DNA of 64,000 nt from Sphaerulina vaccinii. Lineage: Eukaryota; Ascomycota; Dothideomycetes; Mycosphaerellales; Mycosphaerellaceae. The position numbers were made by a program, and so were the translations under genes. Below, piece after piece: positions 44,822 through 56,307 of the stretch. The notes beneath the pieces were generated by a model, which saw only the letters and a program-made list of their open reading frames with translations, was not told the origin of the DNA and ran no database searches. Every line of letters begins with the position of its first letter. Within the stretch, counting starts at the first letter, position 1. The stretch lies in NCBI GenBank assembly GCA_022570795.1, contig JAKUDP010000013.1, positions 1,240,001 through 1,304,000 on the forward strand, written 5' to 3'.

Positions 44822-45423
44822 TCAGGCACCTTTCAATGCCATGCAGCCAATCACGAAAGCTTCGGCTTCTTTTCCAAGCTGCACTGCCTCGCCCTTTTTC
44901 GGTGCATCAAGTCGGTATATTTTGCGAATCCTGGCAGGATCGTGCATAACGGACAGAGCCTCGTCTGTGAGCGCGGTAGGTGTACCTTGCACGTTCTCTA
45001 CGAGATGTTTCTCAATGGCGGACCTGTCGCCGGCAACCTTGATAGCAACAATGTTCTTGCTCTCATCCTGTACACCGAAACGGCGGAAGGACTCTCCGAT
45101 CTGAGTGGGAAGGTGAGCTTGAGTGAAGTGAGAAGTGATAGAAGGGTGCGACTCACATTATTGTTCGGAGACATCGCAAAGACGATTTCTGAATGCACGT
45201 TGTGACTCTTCATGCGGTCTGCGAGCTGGTCGTTGATGGCCCGCCAGCATGCAGACAGCACGTGTGTGCGAGAGAGAAGGACCGACGCATCTAGAAATGC
45301 ATACTGAAAATCGGTATTGCCGTCAAGAAGCTGTTGTCGAAGGAAAGGCGCGTTCTGTACGTCCTGGAAAAGGACGACATGCAGCGGGTGGTCTGGCAGG
45401 TGAGGGAGCTGTATGGTCTCCAT
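44822..45423 (-). CDS. CGI121: EKC/KEOPS complex subunit Cgi121
   Basis: Subunit of the complex that makes t6A at position 37 of ANN-decoding tRNAs and also affects telomeres. Exons are 45,423-45,157 and 45,100-44,822 (56-nt intron GTGAGT...CTCAG). The 181-residue product has the family course: LFQDVQNAPFLRQQLLDG, FLDASVLLSRTHVLSACWRA, then after the splice IGESFRRFGVQDESKNIVAI and a C-terminal region with TALTDEALSVM and a KIYRLD strand. The length matches the family (about 180). The second exon has no in-frame ATG, so a simple ORF scan misses most of it. Confidence 0.85.
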
Positions 45424-45889
45424 GATTCTCGCTTAGGAAGGAGAGGTGGAGGTCTCGAATGCTTTCAATGGAAGAGGGGTGCTCAAGATGGTATAGCGAG
45501 GTGTGTAGGGCAGAGGTGGTGTGGTACAGCGTGAAAAGAGGTCACACCAACGAGATTGTGGCATGCATCGAGGCGAGGCGAGGCAAGAGCGTCCGTGCAT
45601 CCAGTGAATCTAGAACTACACCTTTCGCCGCAGGTAATTGTTTTTGGAGGGCTAGATCCAAGCGCGGCGTGGAAATGGAGACGCAGCAGAGAGGGATTTG
45701 GTCGCATTCACACAGCGTTCCTTCCTCCGCATCCTTGTGATCATCGATAAGTTCACTTTTGCGTGCCGACTGCCACTACTGTCACCTCACCTTGCAACAC
45801 CGTACTTCAGTTCAGATCGATCACCGAAGCTCGTACCTGATGTACGAGAAACGCCTTCGAAGGCGGTAACTTCCACCTCAGCTCGGAAG
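45424..45889. promoter_or_regulatory. Divergent promoter region of CGI121 and the Zn2Cys6 gene
   Basis: 466 bp between two divergent ATGs. The regulator frame is open further upstream (to about 45,698), but those residues are unlike a regulator N terminus and are taken as leader. Confidence 0.4.
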
Positions 45890-48856
45890 ATGCCTTCGAC
45901 AATTACTCTCAGTCAGAGCAGTCTGAAGCGCGATCTCGACAATTCACTTCCTGAAGAGAGTCACTTGTCTTCCATACCGCCGTCGACCAAGATCGCTCGC
46001 ACCGATGGCGACTTCTCGGCTCACTTGAGCAACGCCTCTTCCACCTCACAACACCCACAGCAGTCGGCTTCTGCTTCTTCCTCTGGTGGCACAACGAAGC
46101 AGAAGAAATCATCCGGTGGCTCAACACGGACGGGACAGGCGTGCGACCGCTGCAAGGTATGCGCCAACTCTCCTTCCATCAGGCTTCACTTGAAGCTTCA
46201 CTTGACGCAACTCTGTCTGGAGTCGGTACTAACGCGAGACATTGGCATAGATCCGCAAGATACGATGCGATGCACGACCGGGAGGATGCTCGCCATGCAT
46301 CCAGAACAACACCGAATGCAGGACCACCGACCGCATCACCGGGCGCGCGACTTCGCGTGGCCATACGGAGCAGATTGAGAATGAGAATACGGCCATGAAG
46401 ATGTACATCATCGAGCTCCAGCAGCAACTACGAGATGGTGGCATACAGCCCAAAGAGGCGCCTTCTGCGCAAAACAACTACGGACAGTACTGGGGACAGC
46501 AGCAGCAAGACTGGAGCGGTAACAAATCGTATCAAGGGCAGAACGCGGTAACAGCAGCGGCCGCGAGAACGTCGCCCGCACGCGGAGAGCGGCAAACACC
46601 ACAGGGAGGGTCTCTTCTGCCGGACTTTCGATCAGGCTGCATTGGCGACAACTATCTGGGCGTGTCATCCGAGAACAGTTGGTTGAGTCCCATAGAGGGC
46701 ACTTCGCTCGCTCTCTTTGGCACGAAGGTCGATCTGGCTGAGTTCATGCCGTCTGACTCTGATCCGGCATTGAGTGGCATGTCCTATCGGACCTTCCTCA
46801 TGCACGCTTTCGGGCGCCAGCAAGTGTTTCGACCAGAACTGCCGGATTACGAGAAGTGCAAGCTATACGCCGAGTGGTATTTCCGCTCCATACAGCAGTT
46901 CATACCGGTCTTGCACAAGCCTGACTTCATGTCGTTACTCTACAAGATCCACCACGAGGATTACCATGCCAATTCCGCCGAGCTTGTTATGGTGCATATG
47001 GTCCTGACTGTTATCAACTTCCAGTTCTCTACGCGCAATGCCAACGAGCAGGCACGAGAAGACTCAATGAGCCACTATCATTATGCCTGCAGCCTGATTC
47101 CGGACTTGATTACTGGTCATACCCTGGCAGATATACAGGCGCTAACGATGATCTGCTCACAGCTGCGCAATCAGCCTCGTCCAGGTGCAGCCTGGATGTT
47201 TACAAACTTGGTCATGGGACTGGCCATTGAGTCTGGCTTGCATCGATCCGCGAAGGCTTGGCCGAAATCTGGCGTACAGCAAGATCCACACCACCTCGAG
47301 ATGAGGAAGCGCACGTTCTGGACGATCCTTATCTTCCATGCCCACATCAGTGGCAAGCTCGGCCGGCCTATGCCGTTGCGCCTGGAAGACTTCGACATCG
47401 AGATGCCCGAGATCATTGCAGACAATCTGCCAGACGAGAATCCGAACAACAAATGGAAGGACTGTTCTTTCCGCGCTAGTATTGAAGGTTTCAAGCTTCT
47501 CAAGATCATGATGCAGGTCTATTCGACCATTTACTCGATAAGGTCGACAGGACAGTATGAGTCGAACGTGCGTCAACTGCAGAAGGAGCTCGAGGTCTTC
47601 CACTCGCAGATCCCACCAGAGTTTCGAGGTGGCCCACAGACCCGCGATGAAGATCGCGTCTCTGCGCTGTATCTGGACATGGGCGTCGCAGAATGTCAGT
47701 TACTGCTACACCATCCTGCACTATGTCGATCAGCTGCACCGGAATTCATATCTGGAAACCTCGATGTCTGCTTGGAGTGGAGTGATAAGCTTCTTCACAG
47801 CGCAGTGGCTCTGAAGAGCTTGAGTGCCCTGGACACTACATGGTACTCATCCACCAACTTTCTGGCTGCCATATTCACAACCCTTTTCGCGCACACCGAA
47901 CGAAGAGACCAAATGAACACAGCAGATCTTCAGAAACTCAGGCAGGACATGGACTTGTGGTTATCGGTGATGGCGGAAGTGCAGCATCTACTTGGTAAGC
48001 TTGACATTGTCGCTTTTCTTGTCACCCGAACAGTCACTGATACCGCACCCTAGGTCTCAGCTCCAGTCTACAAGCAAAGATACGCCAGATTATCGACTTC
48101 TCCCTCGACAATATACAACGCCACATAGCTGCCAAGACAGCATCAGCAGCACTGCCTGCGACTTCATCGCCCAGCGACACCCATGCGCAAGCATATACTA
48201 ATGGGAACGATTACAACGAACACTACTCGGGCGAACATAGTAGTAACGGGGACATGAATGGTAATCATGGCCATGCTTACGTCAGTCCTCACGTGGCGCA
48301 GAACCACGCATATCAGACATCTACTCAGTACGCCTACCCTGCGCCGCACGAGACGCACGTCTACCCACCAGCAAACCTGAATGGCTACAATACAGCCAAC
48401 TGGAAGGACGATCCCAAGCCGAACCTCGAAGAACAACTTATGCGGGTCAACTCCTTAGCAGAACAACAGGCTGCAGAGGCGGCACGAGTATCACCGCATG
48501 CAGCACCTACAAATTTCCTCGCTGCCTTCCAGTCACCTACCACTCAGTCGTCCAATGGATTCCATCACTCGCCACCAACAGCAGGCATCAACGACCATGC
48601 AGGCACCTACCCGCAAGCTGGACCAGTAGCATGGAGGCACTTTGCAGATACCATGATGACCAACGTCGGCGGTCACGATTATGCGAACTCAGCCGCATCC
48701 TTATTGGCCTTGAGTGGTGGCAAACCTGCAGATGGCACGAACGCGAACTTGATGGCGGTTGCACAGATGGGCACTATGCAGATGCCCGCCAGTGGAGTTC
48801 CGCAACCGCCTTGGCCTTTGCTACATTACAACAGTGGGAACGATGGACAGCAGTAG
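45890..48856 (+). CDS. Zn2Cys6 fungal transcription factor
   Basis: Exons are 45,890-46,156, 46,251-47,994 and 48,054-48,856, 937 residues. The first intron splits the zinc cluster; the join gives ACDRCK-IRKIRCDARPGG followed by C-S-P-C and a last Cys, i.e. the six cysteines of the binuclear cluster at about residues 83-113. A coiled segment (TAMKMYIIELQQQLRD) follows, then the fungal_trans domain with YAEWYFRSIQQFIPVLHKPD and RKRTFWTILIFHAHISGKLG. The last 270 residues are Gln/Asn/His/Pro-rich, as in activation tails. Probably a nuclear activator; targets unknown. The ATG at 45,890 (MPSTITLS) was chosen as start. Confidence 0.9.
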
Positions 48857-50954
48857 TACCCTGTTCTCCACTCCTACGGGTGGTCTTAGTGCATGGGCGT
48901 CTTCTTGGGTGCCTTTGAGCAATCCCGGGGATCTTTGAGTCGTTTTCAGCAAGGCGTAAGGCGTTTCTCATGATTATCGAAGGAGAAGGTGAAGCTCCGG
49001 ACCTTTGGCGCTTTCATGCGCATGCGGATACCCTGGTCAAGAGACGCAACAGAGACGGAAGAGCGCAAGGCTCGGCTAAGCTTCTTGAAAGTTTTAGCAG
49101 GCACGCAGAGATACCACCATATATTGATATTCACCAGAGATGAGCATCGAATGTTGAGTTCCCTTTTCCACTATCCCACGCGAGTTACTGAAGAAGAGCT
49201 TGCAAGTAACGAGAGTTCGATACCCTAATGAAGCGAGATAGGGCTACTGGGCCTTGTATTCGAGGACGGCAGGCGTGTTAGGCAGGACCGTGCCACAAAA
49301 CACTCGACGAACAATCAGCGTGGGAGAAGCTTTGCTGGAATGGACTCGACCTTCTGATCTTGAGCATAGGGTTGAAGACTAGTAGCCGCGCACTGTCTTC
49401 TGCTAAAGGCCGATAGTCCCGTGGTCCAGCCTGATTGTGGATGGACATATCACTCTGCGCTGAAAATTGTCCCCAGTTGTCCGGTAACACGTGAGGATGA
49501 GGGTCGTCTTGATGGAGATGGAACGGCCGGCTGAACACTTGAGGCTGATCGATGGGTAAGTCTCTCTTGGGCACAACCCATCTCAAGACATATGATGAGA
49601 CATGATGATATGGCAATGGCTTGTGTCCTAACAAATGCAGGTGTAAGCCACGCTTGAGTTCTGTGAAACGGTTGTCATACAAGAGATGCTCCACCGGATG
49701 GGCGAGGCGTGAGGTTGATATAGTTCCTTCGACCTACCTCTCTCTCCGACCCTCGTAGCATCATGAAATCGTGCGAGCAGGATCATCAATTGCATCTTGT
49801 TCCCATTCCTTCGCAGAACACAAGTCGGGGAGCCGACATATTCTCAGGCTATATCATATGCAGCCACTGTATGGACTAAGTGATAGCGTGGCTTGGCCTC
49901 AAATTCCGTCCACAATCGTTCAGCATAGTGGAGCTGGAATCTTTCTGGAAATTGTTTTGGCCGGAGATTGATCCGACATCTGTTCTTGTACTACGCGCAT
50001 CTGCAGGTACAGACCAAGATCACAGCTGTCGTCGCTCGTGGATGCGTCGCTTACCTTCTTGTGTGATTGACATTGGGTAGTCCTTGCAGGATCGATGACG
50101 GTTTGTGATCTGAATCTCGGGCTTTGATCGTGCATGAGGGCCAAGAGTCCGGCTTGATATCCTTCGTTGTAATCGCTTGTATTAGCAGGTTCGAATGTGC
50201 CAGAATCAGGAAAATCACTTCTTGACCTGCTTCATGCCGCGATGTGGCTGCCTAGGTATGTCACATCACATGCTAGGTTGTAAAGCGCCAGATATCGTCG
50301 TTGTGGTCGTCATCGACATCGTGCTCTGACGCCGTCAATCAGATATATGCTCGTTAAGACTGCCGACTCTTATAGTAGTAATTGTTAACGAGATACTGCC
50401 AGTATGCCGCATGTCCATACGTAATAGCATATAGCCGATAGAAGAAGGGTTTGTCGAGCACATCGACATGTCTCCTAAGCCAGTCGCACTGCTCAGAGTT
50501 CCACGCGTCTGCTGCCGATCTTAACAGGATGGGCTGCTTTAGAAGGCAGATTAATCCTTAACCTGCTAATCGCGCACCGCGAGCCTGACATCCAGCTCCT
50601 AGAGAAACAAGACTTTCTCCTCCTCGATAGTAATGAATGCAAACCGTATATAGTCTGTCTGCTTTGTAGAGACTCTCAAGAGGCGGTCGGGATGTCGCGG
50701 GAGCCGAAGCAGAAAGATGTTCTTGGCTTCGGCCGCCCATTTGCATCGTAGTCTATCACAAGAGTGTGCATATTGAACTTCGTGTTCTTCCTATATCGAA
50801 GAACGAGGCTTTTGCAGTTCGAACCACGACGGCACTGACATAAGCCAGGATCAATGTAAAGAACCTCCCCAAGCTCAACAACAGATCGAGGATGCGACCT
50901 GGACAAATGACACCTTCGAGTATGACTCCGTCGGTGGACGCGGAAGAGAGATCC
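48857..50954. other. Intergenic, no convincing gene
   Basis: About 2.1 kb. Two minus frames are worth noting: 49,278-49,694 (His/Pro-rich, 138 codons) and 50,676-50,906 (contains CQCRRGSNCKSLVLRYRK). The second is in the same phase as the gene ending at 50,955 but lies beyond its stop. Neither has a good start or a recognised domain. Confidence 0.35.
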
Positions 50955-51461
50955 TCAAGTCAGCTCCGCGTTCCCATATGGATTTTGCGGCTTCTTTCGT
51001 GATGTTCGTGCATTCGTTCGTTTCTCGTGAATGTTTCGTGTAACGGATGCAGTGCCAGTAATGATGGCCTCGTCCTCGTTCAGCTCCAAAATCTCGATGT
51101 CATCTTGTGGCTTCTCAGTTATCCGGCGTCGTTTCTTGGATGCGCCTGCGGTTGCTGCGGCGTTGTTATTGGACTCCTGTTCAGTGGACCACTTCTTCAG
51201 GATGGCATCTTCAGCAACATTCTCGAGGGAGTGGAAAGACGCGTGATGACTGCATCCGTCACAATCGAAGCTCGTGGCAGCCTAGTATTGGTCAGTTGGA
51301 GTAGAAAGTGGGATTCGACTTCGGAGTACCTTGACAGGATGAAGCATGAAGCGTAAACATGGACAGCTTGAAAGTATGGAAGTCTTGTAATTGCAGCGTC
51401 CTCGTGGTGGCTTGTAGTCCATCGCGGACCAGACGCTGTTGCTTGGGACTTGGTTCGCCAT
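50955..51461 (-). CDS. Small conserved-looking protein with Cys/His cluster and NLS
   Basis: Exons are 51,461-51,330 and 51,281-50,955 (intron GTACTC...CTAG), 152 residues. Exon 1 (MANQVPSNSVWSAMDY) carries PPRGRCNYKTSILSSCPCLR; exon 2 continues with SFDCDGCSHHASFHSLEN, giving a C-x2-C-x2-H-H pattern that could bind zinc together with the exon 1 cysteines. A KKRRR nuclear-localisation-like run and an acidic patch (DDIEILELNEDE) follow, the latter resembling a SUMO-interacting core (IEIL). Exon 2 lacks any ATG and is easily missed. The splice is supported by uninterrupted frame and composition. Function unknown; nuclear location is inference. Divergent from U1-C. Confidence 0.65.
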
Positions 51462-51774
51462 GTTGATGGTTGTAATTTGGAGATGGCCACTCATTGGGCG
51501 CCAGGTGTAGTGTTCCTTTCACATGTTTGTTGTTGGTACAGAAGTGAATATGGACGGCGCAAATTGTGGTTTTGTCTTGGGGAAGGCACGGACCCACTTC
51601 CGATCTCCATTTCCATACAGCTTCAGATCACCTTGACATTCAGACATAGATCGCACATATCTCTCACACCACGACACGAACCGCCCCCTCTCGATATCTA
51701 CACCGAAAGTTGAGGATACCACACGCGACCTGAACCCACACGACTGACTGCGCACGCGCTCACGGACTGCGAAA
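51462..51774. promoter_or_regulatory. Divergent promoter region of the small Cys/His gene and U1-C
   Basis: 313 bp between divergent ATGs. Nothing else seen. Confidence 0.4.
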
Positions 51775-52432
51775 ATGCCCAAATTCTTCTGCGACTACTG
51801 CGATGTCTACCTCACGCACGACTCGATGAGCGTACGAAAAGCGCACAACAGCGGTCGCAATCATCTCCGAAACGTCGTCGACTACTATCAACAAATAGGG
51901 CACGAGAAAGCGCAGGCGGTCATCGATGGCATTACAAGTTCATATGCAGCGGAAGGACAGAGTATGCCTATGCAACCACAACTTCCAGGCCAAGGACCAC
52001 CAGGCTTCTCTGGACCACCTCCGCCGGGCATGGGCTTTGGCGCGCTACCTCCAGGTATGTCCTTATATTGCAAAGAATGGCGGTGAAAGGAACTGACATT
52101 TATCAGGAATGCCCCCTCTCCCTCCAGGGTTTCCTCCTATGCCACCAGGAGGATGCGGTATGCCACCACTCCCACCAGGATTCCCGATGCCACCAAATGG
52201 CTTTCCACCAGGCTTCAATCCTGCAGCGGCCCCCGGAGGACTGCCTCCGTTCGCGGGTTCACCTCCAGCCAACATGCCCTTCTCACCACCAAATGGCGGA
52301 ATGCCTCAAATGCCACCTGGGTTTCAGCAAGGTGGACCAGGCCCTGCTGCTGGCATGGCCATGAGCCCTCCGCCTGGAGTTAGAGGACCATCAGCGAGTG
52401 GGCCACCTGGCATGCAGCACGATGGTCGATAG
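51775..52432 (+). CDS. YHC1: U1 snRNP protein C (U1-C)
   Basis: Stabilises U1 snRNP pairing with the 5' splice site. Exons are 51,775-52,054 and 52,107-52,432 (intron GTATGT...ATCAG), 201 residues. The N terminus MPKFFCDYCDVYLTHDSMSV followed by RKAHNSGRNHLRNV is the U1-type C2H2 zinc finger (C6, C9, H24, H30), placed at residue 1 as in all family members. The C-terminal two thirds are Pro/Gly/Met-rich repeats (MPPLPPGFP), also typical. The intron falls in the Pro-rich part. Confidence 0.95.
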
Positions 52433-53037
52433 AAGAGATGGTTGAGGAAGTCTGACAGGCTACATCGTTGAAAGGAACATATCCCGCCTCAGAGATGCAC
52501 CACATTGGCATGGTGTGCAGACAGTCAGCGATATTGGGCTGCACATGTGAAAGAGATCACAACAGTCACAAGAGCAGACTCTAAGCTCAGCATCAGCAGA
52601 GCATTTGGACGATTCGCGGGATCACACTGCTCAAACTGCTGTGTTGAGAACAGCATACCTCAGCACAACCGAAGCTGAAGTGCGGCAGCAGCGCCAGATG
52701 GCACTGGGTAGCAGAGAGAAGGAGCGTGGACACGCCAAGAGCAGGCGATGATCTTGCCAGACTACGGCGTGAGCGACCATTGGTGTAGGGGACGCGCAGC
52801 TCACGCAGACTCTTCAAGACGCGGTCAGCTTCTGATTGTTTCCAGCTCACTACGTATCGAGTTGCACCGACGACTGCATATCGAAGGAAATATACAGTCA
52901 CGATAGCAAAAATGCTCCCATTTTTCTCATTTCCATTCTCATTCTCATCGCGTATGCATGCATGCCCAATATGCTCCAATATCACTATGCCAATCATAGG
53001 GTATCATGCCAGTAGAGCTCGCTCATTCATGCTCGCA
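52433..53037. other. Intergenic, convergent 3' region, no gene seen
   Basis: 605 bp between convergent genes (U1-C and the SPRY gene). Short frames only. Confidence 0.4.
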
Positions 53038-54336
53038 TCAGAATTTATACATCCATTCCTCACTTCGAAACACAGCTTCGAATTCCACACTTCCAAACAC
53101 TCCCACAGCAGCCAGAAGATCATGCTCACCCTCCAAACCATCGATATCGCCAGCATCTGCATCAACAGGTCGTTCCTCGTGCAAACTCCAACCATTATCC
53201 TTTTTGCCGTTCCGCGTGAAGAATACATCACAGCGCATACTGACGCGATCTCCGTGGACAGGCGGCTTGAATGTCATGCCAATGCCGACTACATCGCCTT
53301 TCTTGAATGGATTTGTAAAGTCAATCCCTCCATAGCTGTTATCGACGTATTTCCGGCCATCATCGCCGTGCACTCCAAGTGAACCTCTGTGCCAGCCGGG
53401 AAGTCTCCAAGCAGGATACGGAGCGGCTGCGAATCCGATGGCAATTCCAGATTCTACGTTTTTGCCTGTCCCATAGCGATCACCCATTGCCATGACCTTC
53501 AGCTCGAAGTATAATGTTGTGGGCTGGCCGGTGGTGAGAGGTGATTGTCTGTTAGCTGAGTAGATTGGAATGTCCGACAACATGATAGTATCGCTAATGG
53601 CTTCTGATGTGCGAACATAGCTTCGGCCCAGAGATGGATTGTACTGAGTTACGTCTGTCGTATTTGGAGGACAAGTGAGGCGCAAATCACCGGCTTGGAT
53701 TCGTTCTATGAAGCTTGCGTCGTGGTCTTGTGGTTGCCACAGGGGGTTCTGTCTGCACCAGGCATGTGCTCGAGCCGCATTATCATAGTCTGCATTCGTG
53801 GTAGGACTGCGGGTGTTCTGAGCATTGGCTGCAGCGAATGATGGAGGCAGTTGCAAGCTATTGTCGGGGCCTGTCCAAGGATCGTACTCCGGTGGAGGTT
53901 GGTCTGGCTCGCTACTTGGAGTCGGTAGATTCGGAGTGGCACTACTCGAAGGTCCTCTGGAGCTACGACTTGGAGGTGGGAATGGAGGTGGCTCATACTC
54001 ATCTGTGGTCATCTCCGTATCTGCTGGGCTAGGATCTCGCTGCTGACGGCTAGGAGGTGGCCCTGGAGGTGGTTGGTACCCCTCGTAGTCTCTTGCAGGC
54101 GTCTGAGGGACATTGATACTGGATGGGCGTGGAGCCGGAGTGGCACTCAGATGAGCATCCCGGTATGGATTGTTGGATCCACGAGCTTGGCTTGGTCCAC
54201 CGCCTATGCTCCAGGACGCTCGTTGTGAAGCAGCAGGATCTGTCTGCTGCGGCAGCTGATCACTGCTGTCGTACCCAGACTGTGTTCTGCGATAACTGGG
54301 AGGAGGTCCTGGCGGAGCCTGGTACTTTTCACCCAT
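53038..54336 (-). CDS. SPRY-domain protein with PPxY motifs (Ssh4/Ear1-like)
   Basis: Single exon, 432 residues, ATG at 54,336. The first 190 residues are disordered and Pro/Ser-rich with two PPxY motifs (GPPPSYRR near residue 12 and QPPPEYDPW near 148), the docking signal for WW domains of NEDD4-type ligases such as Rsp5. The C-terminal half is a SPRY fold: SGIAIGFAAAPYPAWRLPGW, GVHGDDGRKYVDNSYGG, KKGDVVGIGMTFKP, VFFTRNGKKDNGW. Yeast Ssh4/Ear1 combine SPRY and PPxY to bring Rsp5 to membrane cargo, but they have a TM segment and none is visible here. An arrestin-like adaptor role is inference. Confidence 0.8.
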   Translation of the reverse strand: MGEKYQAPPGPPPSYRRTQSGYDSSDQLPQQTDPAASQRASWSIGGGPSQARGSNNPYRDAHLSATPAPRPSSINVPQTPARDYEGYQPPPGPPPSRQQRDPSPADTEMTTDEYEPPPFPPPSRSSRGPSSSATPNLPTPSSEPDQPPPEYDPWTGPDNSLQLPPSFAAANAQNTRSPTTNADYDNAARAHAWCRQNPLWQPQDHDASFIERIQAGDLRLTCPPNTTDVTQYNPSLGRSYVRTSEAISDTIMLSDIPIYSANRQSPLTTGQPTTLYFELKVMAMGDRYGTGKNVESGIAIGFAAAPYPAWRLPGWHRGSLGVHGDDGRKYVDNSYGGIDFTNPFKKGDVVGIGMTFKPPVHGDRVSMRCDVFFTRNGKKDNGWSLHEERPVDADAGDIDGLEGEHDLLAAVGVFGSVEFEAVFRSEEWMYKF

Positions 54337-54818
54337 ACTGAGTGTGGGCGGCGCTGTCTGCGTGGTGATGATGCCTTGGTGATAGTGTCGTCTGTGAGCT
54401 TTCTTTGGTCTCTCCTAGAGATCTGCGTCGCTGTCTCCAGAGCATCGAGAGTAGGAAGCTTCGCTCACGCAGTATGAGAAGTCGTCAAAATGAGTACATG
54501 TAGTCCTCGGTCGTAGAAAGGGAGGTAGGTGAACAAAGGTCACAGGACAACAGCTCATCGAAGAAGCAGTCGCGCGCAGACGTAACCCCAGGCAGTATCT
54601 GGTGCCACAGCGAATTATCCTCAGGTGAGACGTGTGATATATAGCTTGGGCATCAGCGCGTTGTTTCCAAGGTACAACCTTGAGATGATGTCGTCGGCAT
54701 GATTCGTCCGACCCGCATGTGAGCTCCTTCGCGCGTGCATCACTACCCTTCGGACAGCACTCGAGGTACCGGCTTCTACCATGTTACATCCGGACAGCAT
54801 GTGAGGTACCCAACAACA
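54337..54818. promoter_or_regulatory. Divergent promoter region of SPRY and MBL genes
   Basis: 482 bp. Close to the MBL start there is a short direct repeat: CGGACAGCACTCGAGGTACC near 54,754 and CGGACAGCATGTGAGGTACC near 54,791, possibly a regulatory pair. Confidence 0.4.
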
Positions 54819-56150
54819 ATGGACGCGCCCTCTGCTCAGCTCTATGATGGGCTACGACACTCGATCCAGGAAGCTCTCGCGACGCGGCGACCTCTACTTA
54901 CGCACCTAAACGACGATTCGAGCTGGTTGATTCAAATACCGCGACCTGAGAATGCTGTAAAGCGTGGCTCGCGTTTCTACTACAACATACTAATCGACCC
55001 TTGGCTGAAAGGAGGACAGAGCGATGTGGCAAGCTGGTTCAGCCAGCAGTTTCACGCGACTCCTAGCGCTGTACAGACCATCGCCGAGCTGGAGGAATTG
55101 ATACGCGATGTGGAGCTGTTGGCCTTTGGCGCGCGCAAAGACGCTTCGAAGATCCGAAAAGAGCTTGCTTCGGCGGACAGGCTGATTGATGCTGTGGCAA
55201 TCTGCCACGAGTTCACCGATCACTGCCACAAGGACACTTTGCTGGAAGTGCACAGAAATGTTCCAGTCTTCGCAGCTTCGGAAGCCGCTAAAGTGATCAA
55301 AGGATGGCAGCACTTTCGAACGGTGATTGCGCTTGACGTCTTCGGCTCGAATGGCATGACAGACTGGCGAGCTACGAGTGTGCTTCCTCTCCCCGAGTGG
55401 ATCGGAATTAGCAGATTGCTGTCCTCGAACGATGCTCTGAACTACCACTCCGCGATTTTGGTCACTTGGAACAATAGGCATGTTCCTGAAAAGATCAAAA
55501 TGGCAGGAGCCAACAGTAACGGGACAATGACACGACGCCATACGACCATCGAGCCGCACGAAGACGAAGAAAGTGCCGAAGCAATCATATACACTCCGCA
55601 TGGAGTGAACAGTGAAGATTTCAATGTCATCACAGACGCTTCGCCTCCAATATCGACTCTCGCATTCTTGCATGGTCTGCATAATGTGCGACTCGCGAGC
55701 ATAGGAAGAACAGCACTGTAAGTTAATGAGTGTGATATCCCACTGTCGTCGATTCCCCGGCTCTGCAGGCTAGTACACCGCGAACGCACAGACCGTGAAT
55801 GCAAAGAACTTGATCGTGACACTTGGCCAATAATGAACGCCACTGACTCTTTGCTCACTATTCACAGGCAATTGAATTTAGGTGTATACAATGGTTTGAA
55901 GGCTCAGCGGGTTCTCAATAGCTCATACTGGATCGGTACTCACGACGAAATCAAACAAGGGAGAGGACTGGTAGGGTATTTCATTAAGCGAGATGTACAG
56001 AGCATCAAAGATGCACTTGAGCAAGAAAAGCGGCAGCGACAGAACGGCGATCATGCTTCTACGAACAGTGAATACAATGAGGTATTGGCAAGCTTCGATG
56101 ACACAAGATGGTTGGACTTGCGAAACGGTGAGAGCAGAGTGCTTTCATGA
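54819..56150 (+). CDS. Metallo-beta-lactamase-fold protein
   Basis: Exons are 54,819-55,717 and 55,769-56,150 (51-nt intron GTAAGT...TGCAG), 426 residues. The nearer acceptor at 55,768 is preferred over one at 55,867 because the 99 bases between are open in frame. The course is that of a fungal MBL-like family: DSSWLIQIPRP, YNILIDPWLKGGQSDVASWF, then HEFTDHCHKDTLLEVH, which corresponds to the H-x-x-x-D-H metal site with one His replaced relative to H-x-H-x-D-H. HGVNSEDFNV and FLHGLHNV follow. Hydrolase activity is likely but the substrate is unknown. The start at 54,819 (MDAPSAQLY) is the first ATG. Confidence 0.75.
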
Positions 56151-56307
56151 AGGACAATCTATATCTGAATTGTGCTTGAGGAGCATCTCCGTCTACGAGC
56201 TGGACGCAATGCCACGCCACCCCGGCTCAAGACGTGTTGGAAGAGTGGTCTGAACAGCTTTCGGAAAAGAGCAAAACTTGGTCCTTGAGTGCATGCATTG
56301 AGCCTCC

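Noticed and set aside
50180..50200. GGTTCGAAT resembling a tRNA B box
   Set aside because: No matching A box or acceptor-stem pairing around it.
50676..50906. Downstream minus frame in phase with the gene at 50,955-51,461
   Set aside because: It lies after that gene's stop and no splice removes the stop; being in phase has a one-in-three chance.
55769..55867. Longer intron (55,718-55,867) in the MBL gene
   Set aside because: The 99 bases after the nearer acceptor are open in frame, so the 51-nt intron is simpler and of usual length.
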